Assembly: GCA_964553535.1 (NCBI GenBank)
Contig: CAZKLK010000019.1
Span: 1 to 18,505 of the forward strand
Reading direction: 5' to 3'
Origin: JALHSV01 sp964553535
Lineage (GTDB): Bacteria > Nitrospirota > Thermodesulfovibrionia > Thermodesulfovibrionales > SM23-35
Length of the DNA stretch: 18,505 bases
In this document: positions 7,896 through 14,545 of the stretch, one piece after another
How the letters are laid out: every line of letters starts with the position of its first letter
Position numbering within the stretch: position 1 is the first letter of the stretch
The notes under the pieces: generated by a model
Seen by the model: the letters and a program-made list of their open reading frames with translations, nothing else
What the model was told of the DNA's origin: nothing
The model's database searches: none
Program-made: the position numbers and the translations under genes

Positions 7896-7979
7896 CGCGT
7901 TTTTCAGTGCCCGCGCTTCGGATGATCCCGCCTGATTATCTGAAGACTAAAACTGAAAACTCATTAAGATGGAGGGGAT

Positions 7980-8486
7980 GTGGAGAAGATTGATCCGGAT
8001 GGCCTGAATTTAAGGGATAAGGTGGTATATATAAACAGGGTTGCCAAGGTTGTAAAAGGCGGAAGGCGTTTTTCTTTCACGGCGCTTGTTGTAGTGGGGG
8101 ATGGCGAAGGGACCGTCGGCGTCGGGAAGGGAAAGGCCGCGGAAGTTCCGGAGGCGATCCGGAAAGCAGTCGAACAGGCAAAAAAATCCCTTGTTAGATT
8201 TCCGGTAAAGGATGGGACACTGCCGCATAAGATTGTGGGCAGGTTTGGTTCCGGCACTGTCGTTATCAATCCCGCAGCCAAGGGCACCGGCATTATTGCA
8301 GGGGGCGCGGTCAGGGCAATACTGGAAGTCGGCGGCGTGCAGAATGTCGTTGCGAAATCGCTTCGCAGTCATAATCCGTTTAATTCCGTCAAAGCGACGT
8401 TGCATGGGCTTATGAGTCTCAAAAATCCTGATATTGTTATGAAGCTGCGCGGCAAGGCTGAGGAAGAGACGCAGGAGGTTGCATGA
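7980..8486 (+). CDS. rpsE: 30S ribosomal protein S5
   Basis: S5 contributes to decoding accuracy and to the mRNA entry helicase with S3 and S4. The 168-residue protein has the double-stranded RNA-binding domain at about residues 13-76 (RVAKVVKGGRRFSFTALVVV, GVGKGKAAEVPEAI) and the C-terminal domain (GAVRAILEVGGVQNVVAKSL, NPFNSVKATLHGL). The start is GTG at 7980; GGAGG at 7971-7975 supports it, and the ATG at 7978 is out of frame. The stop overlaps the rplO start as ATGA, leaving no room for rpmD. Confidence 0.97.
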   Translation: MEKIDPDGLNLRDKVVYINRVAKVVKGGRRFSFTALVVVGDGEGTVGVGKGKAAEVPEAIRKAVEQAKKSLVRFPVKDGTLPHKIVGRFGSGTVVINPAAKGTGIIAGGAVRAILEVGGVQNVVAKSLRSHNPFNSVKATLHGLMSLKNPDIVMKLRGKAEEETQEVA

Positions 8487-8923
8487 AGCTGGACGAACTA
8501 AAGTCATATCCCGGAAGCAGAAAGAGAAAAAAGAGAGTCGGAAGAGGCATTGGTTCAGGTCACGGCAAAACGTCGTGCAAGGGACATAAAGGGCAGAAAG
8601 CCCGCTCCGGCGGAAAGAAGGGGCCGGGATTTGAAGGCGGTCAGATGCCGCTTCAGAGAAGGATCCCCAAGAGAGGATTCAAAAACCGTTTTGCCCTGGA
8701 TTTTGCAATCATGAACCTTCGTGAAATAAACGCCCTCAAGGATATTGACATAATTACCCCTGAAATTCTTTTAGATAAAGGTATTATCAAGGATTTAAAG
8801 AGCGGCCTTAAAATCCTTGGCGAAGGCGCACTGGAGAGACCAGTTACGATCAGGGCGGATGCTTTCAGTGCTTCTGCATTAGCCAAGATCGCTGCCGCAG
8901 GTGGCAAGACAGAGGTAATTTAG
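8483..8923 (+). CDS. rplO: 50S ribosomal protein L15
   Basis: L15 is a late-assembly 50S protein with a long glycine- and lysine-rich N-terminal extension. The 146-residue product shows KRVGRGIGSGHGKTSCKGHKG, ARSGGKKGPGFEGGQMPLQRR and PKRGFKNRF, all diagnostic, and a globular C-terminal half ending AAAGGKTEVI. ATG at 8483 overlaps the rpsE stop by 4 nt, with GCAGGAGG upstream. Confidence 0.97.
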   Translation: MKLDELKSYPGSRKRKKRVGRGIGSGHGKTSCKGHKGQKARSGGKKGPGFEGGQMPLQRRIPKRGFKNRFALDFAIMNLREINALKDIDIITPEILLDKGIIKDLKSGLKILGEGALERPVTIRADAFSASALAKIAAAGGKTEVI

Positions 8924-8926
8924 GCG

Positions 8927-10231
8927 TTGCGCATCCTATCGAGCTTCCAGAATATCTTTAAAATAGCTGAACTGAAGAGCAGGATATTATTTACTATAGC
9001 TCTTCTCGCCGTTTTCAGAATAGGATCTCATATTCCCACCCCCGGAATAGATGGAAGGGAGCTGAGCAGGTTTCTAACGGAGAGAGCAGGCGCCCTTATG
9101 GGATTCTTCGATATTTTTACCGGCGGAGCTCTTTCTCAGATGGCCATTTTTGCTCTTGGCGTAATGCCTTATATCAGCGCCTCCATTATCTTTCAGCTTC
9201 TGACTGTTGTAATTCCCGCGATTGGCAAGCTTGCAAAAGAGGGAGAGGCCGGCAGAAAGAAAATTACCAGATATACGAGATACGCAACCGTCTTCATAGC
9301 AGCCATTCAATCTTATGGCATCGCCGTCGGACTCGAGACTATGGAAGGAGGCCAGTTTGTGCACAATCCCGGTCTGGCTTTCAGGTTGATGACGATGATT
9401 ACCCTGACTTCCGGGACGATATTTCTCATGTGGCTGGGTGAGCAGATTACGGAAAGAGGGATTGGAAACGGTATTTCTCTAATCATATTTGCGGGTATTG
9501 TCGCGCGGTTCCCGGCGGCGATCTTCAGCACCATCAAATTAGTACAGGCCGGCGAGCTCTCGCTATTTTTTGTTATCTTTCTGGTTATCATGATGGTGGC
9601 TATTGTTGCCGGAATTGTTTTTATGGAACGGGGGCAACGTAAGATCCCCGTGCAGTATGCAAAGCGGGTTATCGGGCGAAAGGTATACGGCGGACAGTCA
9701 ACCCATCTCCCGTTAAAGATAAATACTGCCGGTGTAATCCCGCCGATATTTGCCTCTTCCATCATCATGTTCCCCGCGACGGTAGCGGGTTTTATAGCAA
9801 TCCCCTGGGTGCAGTCACTGGCCGGGCAGCTCTCGCCCGGCACTATTTTATATACAAGCCTTTATATCAGCATGATTTTCTTTTTCGCATACTTCTATAC
9901 CGCTATCATTTTCAACCCCGTTGACATAGCGGATAACCTTAAGAAATACGGTGGATATATTCCAGGCATCAGACCGGGGCAGAAGACTTCAGAGTATATT
10001 TACCGGGTTTTATCGCGGCTGACCTTTGTGGGCGCCCTTTATCTCGGGACAGTCTGCATCATACCGGAAATCCTTATAATGAGGTTTAATGTTCCGTTCT
10101 ATTTCGGAGGAACATCCCTGCTGATTGCAGTGGGTGTTGCTCTGGACACCGTTTCACAGATTGAATCTCATTTGATTACCAGATCGTATGACGGGTTTCT
10201 CAAGAAGGGCAGAATCAAAGGAAGAAGGTAG
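8927..10231 (+). CDS. secY: Protein translocase channel subunit SecY
   Basis: SecY forms the ten-helix membrane channel through which the Sec system exports proteins and inserts membrane proteins. The 434-residue sequence shows RIGSHIPTPGID after TM1, the plug/TM2 region with FDIFTGGALSQMAIFALGVMPYISASII, the GEQITERGIGNGISLIIFAGI block, ERGQRKIPVQYAKR in the cytoplasmic loop, and NPVDIADNLKKYGGYIPGIRPGQ before TM9-10. The start appears to be TTG at 8927, 3 nt after rplO, with GAGG at 8912-8915, a somewhat long spacing. The adk gene often found next is absent. Confidence 0.97.
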   Translation: MRILSSFQNIFKIAELKSRILFTIALLAVFRIGSHIPTPGIDGRELSRFLTERAGALMGFFDIFTGGALSQMAIFALGVMPYISASIIFQLLTVVIPAIGKLAKEGEAGRKKITRYTRYATVFIAAIQSYGIAVGLETMEGGQFVHNPGLAFRLMTMITLTSGTIFLMWLGEQITERGIGNGISLIIFAGIVARFPAAIFSTIKLVQAGELSLFFVIFLVIMMVAIVAGIVFMERGQRKIPVQYAKRVIGRKVYGGQSTHLPLKINTAGVIPPIFASSIIMFPATVAGFIAIPWVQSLAGQLSPGTILYTSLYISMIFFFAYFYTAIIFNPVDIADNLKKYGGYIPGIRPGQKTSEYIYRVLSRLTFVGALYLGTVCIIPEILIMRFNVPFYFGGTSLLIAVGVALDTVSQIESHLITRSYDGFLKKGRIKGRR

Positions 10232-10279
10232 GGCGGAAAACCCGCGGGACGCAAATGCAGGGACCGAACGTGCGGGGCG

Positions 10280-11029
10280 ATGATAATACTGAAATCCCCG
10301 GAGGAAATAGAAAAAATTGCCCGGGCAAGTCTGATTGTCGCAAGAACTCTTGGACATCTGAGAGAAATGGTGGCTCCCGGAGTTTCAACGAATGCCCTGG
10401 AACAGTTTGCGGATGCCTATATCCGGTCGAATAACGCAGTGCCGGCTTTCAAGGGTTACCGGGGGTACCCCGCGAGCATCTGTACATCAGTCAATCATGA
10501 GGTGATTCACGGCATCCCCTCGGACAGAATGCTCGAGGAGGGCGATATTGTCGGCATTGACATTGGAGTTAATAAAGACGGGTTCTACGGAGACGCGGCC
10601 TGCACTTTTGGGGTCGGCAGGATAACTGCCGAAGCGGAAAAGCTCTTAAGGGTTACGGAGGAGGCCCTGTGCCTTGGCATAAGGCAGGCAAACAAGGCCA
10701 ACAGGGTGACTGATATTTCACATTCGATTCAGAAATATGTTGAATCGCATGGTTTTTCCGTGGTGAGGGCATTTGTTGGACACGGCATAGGAAGGTCGCT
10801 TCACGAGGATCCGCAGGTGCCGAATTTCGGTTTGCCCGGGCGCGGCCCGAGACTCCGCCCCGGCATTACGCTGGCAATAGAGCCGATGGTTAACGCCGGA
10901 AATCATGAAGTTATGGTTCTTGGAGACGGCTGGACCACTGTGACAGTCGACGGGACGCTTTCAGCTCATTTTGAGCATACGGTGCTTGTGACTGAAGATC
11001 AACCGAGAATATTGACTAAAATCGATTAA
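10280..11029 (+). CDS. map: Methionine aminopeptidase, type I
   Basis: This enzyme removes the initiator methionine from nascent proteins in the cytoplasm. The 249-residue pita-bread fold has all metal ligands: D94 (GIDIG), D105 (FYGDAA), H168 (VGHGIG), E201 (AIEPM) and E232 (FEHTV), plus the substrate-contacting H77 (EVIHGIP). Length and absence of an N-terminal extension fit bacterial type Ia. ATG at 10280 follows GGGG at 10274-10277, a short spacing. It lies 48 nt after secY, and its last codons contain the -35 element of a promoter pointing into infA. Confidence 0.97.
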   Translation: MIILKSPEEIEKIARASLIVARTLGHLREMVAPGVSTNALEQFADAYIRSNNAVPAFKGYRGYPASICTSVNHEVIHGIPSDRMLEEGDIVGIDIGVNKDGFYGDAACTFGVGRITAEAEKLLRVTEEALCLGIRQANKANRVTDISHSIQKYVESHGFSVVRAFVGHGIGRSLHEDPQVPNFGLPGRGPRLRPGITLAIEPMVNAGNHEVMVLGDGWTTVTVDGTLSAHFEHTVLVTEDQPRILTKID

Positions 11030-11041
11030 AAATCTTATAAT
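11012..11041 (+). promoter_or_regulatory. sigma70-type promoter for infA
   Basis: TTGACT (11012-11017) is five of six matches to the -35 consensus, and TATAAT (11036-11041) is a perfect -10, separated by 18 nt. The expected transcription start is about 11046-11050, so the mRNA would begin 1-5 nt before the infA ATG at 11051. The surrounding stretch is AT-rich compared with its coding neighbours. This is read directly from sequence; activity is inferred. Confidence 0.65.
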
Positions 11042-11050
11042 TTCAAGTTA

Positions 11051-11269
11051 ATGCCAAAAGAAGATAACATAGAAGTCGAAGGAAAGATTGTCGAACCCTT
11101 GCCCAATGCTATGTTTAAGGTCAAGCTTGAGAACGGGCAGATAGTTCTTGCCTATGTTTCGGGTAAAATGAGGATGCATTTTATAAAGATACTCCCGGGA
11201 GACAGGGTGACGGTTGAACTTTCTCCATATGACCTTACAAAGGGCAGAATAACGTACAGATTCAAATAG
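11051..11269 (+). CDS. infA: Translation initiation factor IF-1
   Basis: IF-1 is an OB-fold factor that occupies the 30S A site during initiation. The 72-residue protein is the canonical length and reads IEVEGKIVEPLPNAMFKV, GKMRMHFIKILPGDRVTVEL and SPYDLTKGRITYRFK. ATG at 11051 is the only possible start, because an in-frame stop (the map TAA) lies 24 nt upstream with no other start codon between. No Shine-Dalgarno sequence is present before it (CAAGTTA). Together with the promoter just upstream this suggests leaderless translation of at least part of its mRNA. Confidence 0.97.
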   Translation: MPKEDNIEVEGKIVEPLPNAMFKVKLENGQIVLAYVSGKMRMHFIKILPGDRVTVELSPYDLTKGRITYRFK

Positions 11270-11313
11270 CGGCGCTGATATTGCACGCCATAGATGGAAA
11301 GCGAGAGAACTCT

Positions 11314-11427
11314 ATGAAAGTTCGTTCATCAGTCAGGACTATATGCGCAAAGTGTAAGATTGTGAAAAGAAAGGGCATCGTCCGGGTTATTTGCGAAAAC
11401 CCGAGGCACAAACAGAAGCAGGGATAA
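11314..11427 (+). CDS. rpmJ: 50S ribosomal protein L36, zinc type
   Basis: L36 is the smallest 50S protein, at the base of the L7/L12 stalk region. The 37-codon reading frame encodes MKVRSSVRTICAKCKIVKR followed by KGIVRVICENPRHKQKQG and TAA at 11425-11427. C11, C14, C27 and H32 form the zinc site of the cysteine-bearing form. It sits between infA and rpsM, its standard place. The upstream GCGAGAG is a weak ribosome binding site. Confidence 0.96.
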   Translation: MKVRSSVRTICAKCKIVKRKGIVRVICENPRHKQKQG

Positions 11428-11496
11428 TGTTAGGTTATAGACGGATAGCAGACGGGGAATACCGAGAAGGAAACTCTAAATAGAGGGGGGAATAAA

Positions 11497-11871
11497 TTGG
11501 CGAGAATTGCCGGAGTGGATCTGCCTAAAAATGAGCGTGTTGAAATTGGCTTAACGAGAATATTCGGCATCGGAAAGACTCTTTCACAGAAGATATTATC
11601 CGAGACGGGCATTAATCCAAATACGAGGGTCAGGGACCTCACGAATGAGGAAATAGTAAAAATAAGAGGAATATTGGAGCGGGATTACAGGGTTGAGGGC
11701 GATCTCAGGCGCGACATATCTATGAACATTAAAAGGCTGGTAGATATAGGCAGTTACAGGGGGGCAAGACACCGTTACGGGCTGCCGGCGAGAGGTCAAA
11801 GAACAAAAACCAATGCACGGACGCGGAAAGGTCCGAGGAAAGCAGTTATGGGAAAAAAGAAAGAGGCGTAG
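11497..11871 (+). CDS. rpsM: 30S ribosomal protein S13
   Basis: S13 in the 30S head bridges to L5 and contacts P-site tRNA. The 124-residue protein starts ARIAGVDLPKNERVEIGLTRIFGIG, has the helix-hairpin block and the conserved GSYRGARHRYGLPARGQRTKTNARTRKGPRK tail motif (residues about 88-118). The start is TTG at 11497, supported by GAGGGGGG about 6 nt upstream. It opens the alpha-operon section after a 69-nt leader, the position where S4 represses translation in E. coli; no pseudoknot could be confirmed by eye. Confidence 0.97.
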   Translation: MARIAGVDLPKNERVEIGLTRIFGIGKTLSQKILSETGINPNTRVRDLTNEEIVKIRGILERDYRVEGDLRRDISMNIKRLVDIGSYRGARHRYGLPARGQRTKTNARTRKGPRKAVMGKKKEA

Positions 11872-11874
11872 GGA

Positions 11875-12261
11875 ATGGCTCAGAGAAAGAAAGGCTTAAA
11901 GAAGGAAAAGAAGAATATTTCATACGGATCAGCGCATATTCAGGCTACATTCAATAACACGATAGTGACCATAACGGATCCTAATGGCGGCGTAATTACA
12001 TGGGCGAGTGCGGGCAACCTGGGATTCAAAGGTTCAAGGAAAGGCACGCCTTACGCGGCGCAGATGGCGGCCGCGGCAGCGGCAAAGAAAGCCATCGATT
12101 ATGGAATGAAGCAGGTTGATGTTTTTGTAAAGGGTCCGGGCGCGGGGAGAGAATCTGCTATTAGGGCGCTTCAGGCTGCGGGTCTCGACATTAACCTTAT
12201 CAAGGACGTGACTCCTGTGCCTCATAATGGCTGCAGACCTCCGAAAAGGAGGAGGGTGTAA
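11875..12261 (+). CDS. rpsK: 30S ribosomal protein S11
   Basis: S11 forms part of the 30S platform near the E site. The 128-residue product has NISYGSAHIQATFNNTIVTI, WASAGNLGFKGSRKGTPYAA, and the C-terminal VKGPGAGRESAIRALQAAG and PVPHNGCRPPKRRRV, which are the family signatures. ATG at 11875 is 3 nt after the rpsM stop. Confidence 0.98.
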   Translation: MAQRKKGLKKEKKNISYGSAHIQATFNNTIVTITDPNGGVITWASAGNLGFKGSRKGTPYAAQMAAAAAAKKAIDYGMKQVDVFVKGPGAGRESAIRALQAAGLDINLIKDVTPVPHNGCRPPKRRRV

Positions 12262-12263
12262 CC

Positions 12264-12890
12264 ATGGCAAGATATATAGGGGCATTATGCAGGATCTGCC
12301 GCAGGGAAGGTGAAAAGCTGTTCCTGAAAGGAGACAGGTGCTATTCGGAAAAATGCGCTGTTGAGAGAAGAAAGTATCCGCCGGGACAGCATGGACAGGG
12401 ATACCGTAAATTGTCTGATTATGGTATTCAGCTGCGGGAAAAACAGAAAGCCCGGAAAATGTACGGACTTCTTGAGAAACAGTTCAGAAAATATTTCAAC
12501 GCTGCTGAAAGGAAAAAAGGCATTACCGGCGAAACGCTCATTCAACTGATTGAAAGCCGTCTTGACTCCATGGTCTTCCGGATGGGTTTCGCGCCGAACA
12601 GGCGCAGGGCGAGGCAGATTCTCCGGCATGGTCATATACTTCTGAACGGGAAAGAGGTTAATCTTCCATCGTATGAGACGAAAACCGGGGACATCATTGA
12701 AGTAAAGGAAGCAAGCAGGGGCATGCCGGAAATAATCGACAGTTTCTCAAAATGTGAACACAGGGGAATTCCGGGGTGGGTTGAGGTTGACGCCGCGCAC
12801 TTCCGGGGCAAAGTGTTGCATATTCCGTCCCGGGACGAGATTCAGATTCCTGTGCGGGAACAGCTTATAGTAGAACTCTATTCCAAGTAA
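12264..12890 (+). CDS. rpsD: 30S ribosomal protein S4, zinc-binding type
   Basis: S4 is a primary 16S rRNA-binding protein and a regulator of its own operon in E. coli. The 208-residue protein has an N-terminal four-cysteine site (C9, C12, C26, C31), the KYPPGQHGQ segment, LREKQKARKMYGLLEKQF, and an S4 RNA-binding domain (SRLDSMVFRMGFAPNRRRAR, around residues 97-160). ATG at 12264 is preceded by GGAGGAGG in the rpsK end. A 108-nt non-coding gap follows, the largest in the cluster; it is AT-rich at its 3' end, but I see no convincing promoter or hairpin. Confidence 0.97.
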   Translation: MARYIGALCRICRREGEKLFLKGDRCYSEKCAVERRKYPPGQHGQGYRKLSDYGIQLREKQKARKMYGLLEKQFRKYFNAAERKKGITGETLIQLIESRLDSMVFRMGFAPNRRRARQILRHGHILLNGKEVNLPSYETKTGDIIEVKEASRGMPEIIDSFSKCEHRGIPGWVEVDAAHFRGKVLHIPSRDEIQIPVREQLIVELYSK

Positions 12891-12998
12891 TTTTTATCTG
12901 TCCGGAGTGTTGAGGGGCGCACAACATAATCAGCAGGCGATCTCTTTTCCCCTCTTGCGTAAATTATAAAGTTTAATTTCAGAAGTGGAGGAGGCCTT

Positions 12999-14048
12999 AT
13001 GGATCTGAAGAAAATAGGCTTTCAGTTGCCGGAATCAATACATTTTGACGAGGAAACACTCACTGATACATATGGAAAACTGATTGCGGAGCCTTTAGAG
13101 CGGGGGTTCGGCACGACATTAGGCAACGCGCTGAGAAGGGTGTTGCTTTCGTCTATTGAGGGCGCTGCTGTGACGGCGGTGAAAGTGCCCGGAGCGCTTC
13201 ATGAGTTTTCAACTATAAAGGGCGTTAAGGAAGATGCCGTTGATATCATATTGAATATCAAAAAGCTCAGATTCAAGCTATATACGAACGGCCAAAAAAT
13301 GGTAACGGTTAAAGGCAACGGCCCTAAACAAGTTACCGGCAAAGACATCCAATGCGATTCATCGGTTGAAGTTCTTAATCCGGACCAGGTTATTGCGACT
13401 CTGGATAAGGGGGCTGCTTTCGAAGCGGAAATGTATATCGAGAGGGGTAAAGGATATGTCCCTGCCGAGTTGCGTAAAGAAGAAGACCTGCCAATAAACA
13501 TGATCGCCGTCGATTCCATTTTTACTCCGGTCCGGAGAGTTAATTTCATCGTCGAGAAGGCGAGGGTCGGCAGGGCGACAGACTATGACAGGCTTATTAT
13601 GGAGATATGGACGGACGGCGGCGTAACCCCTGAGAAAGCGATTTCCCAGGCGTCGGCTATTCTTATTGAGCATCTGAATTTCTTCGTTCTGGAGGAAGAA
13701 GAGGAGGATGCGTTCTTATCCGGCGGACAAAATGATCCGGAACGTCTTATGGATGACGAACCGATATTCAATAGCAATCTTCTTAAAAGCGTCGAGGAGC
13801 TCGAGCTTTCCGTAAGATCATACAATTGTTTGAAGAACGCGAATATAAAGACTATTGCCGATCTTGTGCAGAAGACCGAACAGGAGATGTTGCGGACAAA
13901 GAATTTCGGACGCAAGTCCCTGAATGAAATCAGGGAAATACTGGGGACCATGGGTCTCCGCTTCGGTATGAGGGTTGACCTTGACGCTCTTAACAGGGAG
14001 GCTGCACTGCAGACTGGAGGTGTAAAACAAGATGCGTCACAGAGTTGA
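12999..14048 (+). CDS. rpoA: DNA-directed RNA polymerase subunit alpha
   Basis: Alpha dimerises to nucleate RNA polymerase assembly and its C-terminal domain contacts UP elements and activators. The 349-residue protein has the N-terminal domain with EPLERGFGTTLGNALRRVLLSS (residues about 31-52) and GRATDYDRLIMEIWTDG. An acidic linker at about 231-262 (EEEEED) leads to the C-terminal domain (ELSVRSYNCLKNANI; R273 aligns with the DNA-contacting Arg265 of E. coli) and NFGRKSLNEI. ATG at 12999 has GGAGGAGG just upstream. Its 3' end overlaps rplQ by 17 nt. Confidence 0.98.
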   Translation: MDLKKIGFQLPESIHFDEETLTDTYGKLIAEPLERGFGTTLGNALRRVLLSSIEGAAVTAVKVPGALHEFSTIKGVKEDAVDIILNIKKLRFKLYTNGQKMVTVKGNGPKQVTGKDIQCDSSVEVLNPDQVIATLDKGAAFEAEMYIERGKGYVPAELRKEEDLPINMIAVDSIFTPVRRVNFIVEKARVGRATDYDRLIMEIWTDGGVTPEKAISQASAILIEHLNFFVLEEEEEDAFLSGGQNDPERLMDDEPIFNSNLLKSVEELELSVRSYNCLKNANIKTIADLVQKTEQEMLRTKNFGRKSLNEIREILGTMGLRFGMRVDLDALNREAALQTGGVKQDASQS

Positions 14049-14454
14049 TGGAAGGTTGTTCGGGCGGACTGCAAATCAGAGGAAAGCCCTTCTGAGAGTA
14101 TTGGTTGTTTCTCTTTTGGAGCATGGAAGGATCGAGACAACTGTTGCTAAAGCGAAAGAGGTGAGGCGAATTGCAGAGAAGGTCATAACGCTCGGTCTCA
14201 GGGGGGATCTGCACGCAAAACGGCTTGCTTTTTCATATCTTGCGGACAGGTCATCCCTGGCAAAGCTTTTCAGCGACATCGCTCCGAGGTTTGCGGGCAG
14301 AAACGGCGGCTACCTCAGAATTATTCAAACGCGAAACAGAGTGAACGATTCCGCTCCGATGGCTGTTCTGGAGTTCATCGATTATGAAGAGACGAGGAAG
14401 GCAAAGGAATCGAAAAAGAAGAAGACGGACAAGGAAGAGACGCCAAAGACTTAA
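14032..14454 (+). CDS. rplQ: 50S ribosomal protein L17
   Basis: L17 is a 50S protein near the tunnel exit. The 140-residue product begins MRHRVDGRLFGRTANQRKALLR and contains EHGRIETTVAKAKEVRRIAEKVI, with FAGRNGGYLRIIQTRNRVNDSAPMAVLEF later. The last 25 or so residues are a lysine/glutamate-rich tail (KESKKKKTDKEE) beyond the core fold, which makes it longer than the shortest family members. ATG at 14032 lies inside rpoA, a 17-nt overlap typical of translational coupling. It is the last gene before the terminator. Confidence 0.97.
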   Translation: MRHRVDGRLFGRTANQRKALLRVLVVSLLEHGRIETTVAKAKEVRRIAEKVITLGLRGDLHAKRLAFSYLADRSSLAKLFSDIAPRFAGRNGGYLRIIQTRNRVNDSAPMAVLEFIDYEETRKAKESKKKKTDKEETPKT

Positions 14455-14490
14455 TCGTAAATATTTCGTCTCTACCGGATTATGGGTTAA

Positions 14491-14530
14491 ACAATAAAAA
14501 GGCAGGATGCGCATCCTGCCTTTTTATTGT
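14491..14530. terminator. Perfect 40-bp palindrome, intrinsic terminator of the ribosomal cluster
   Basis: The left half ACAATAAAAAGGCAGGATGC is followed directly by its exact reverse complement. As RNA it folds into a hairpin with a GC-rich GGCAGGATGC/GCATCCTGCC core flanked by A5 on the left and U5 on the right, so it could terminate transcription from either direction. It lies 36 nt after rplQ and only 15 nt before the galE ATG. Confidence 0.85.
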
Positions 14531-14545
14531 ACGGGGAGGTCGGGA

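Noticed and set aside
12891..12998. Possible promoter or regulatory RNA in the 108-nt rpsD-rpoA gap
   Set aside because: TATAAA at 12965-12970 has no matching -35, and I could not find a stable hairpin by eye; only the SD GGAGGAGG before rpoA is clear.
13583..14140. Long minus-strand frame (185 codons) opposite rpoA and rplQ
   Set aside because: It lies fully antisense to two clear genes, is rich in Ser/Arg/Phe as expected for a shadow frame, and has no recognisable domain or binding site.
14507..14545. N-terminal extension of galE and a mirror frame on the other strand, both starting MRILPFYC
   Set aside because: The identical starts are a by-product of the perfect palindrome. The GalE fold begins at MKILVTGG (14546), which has its own strong SD.
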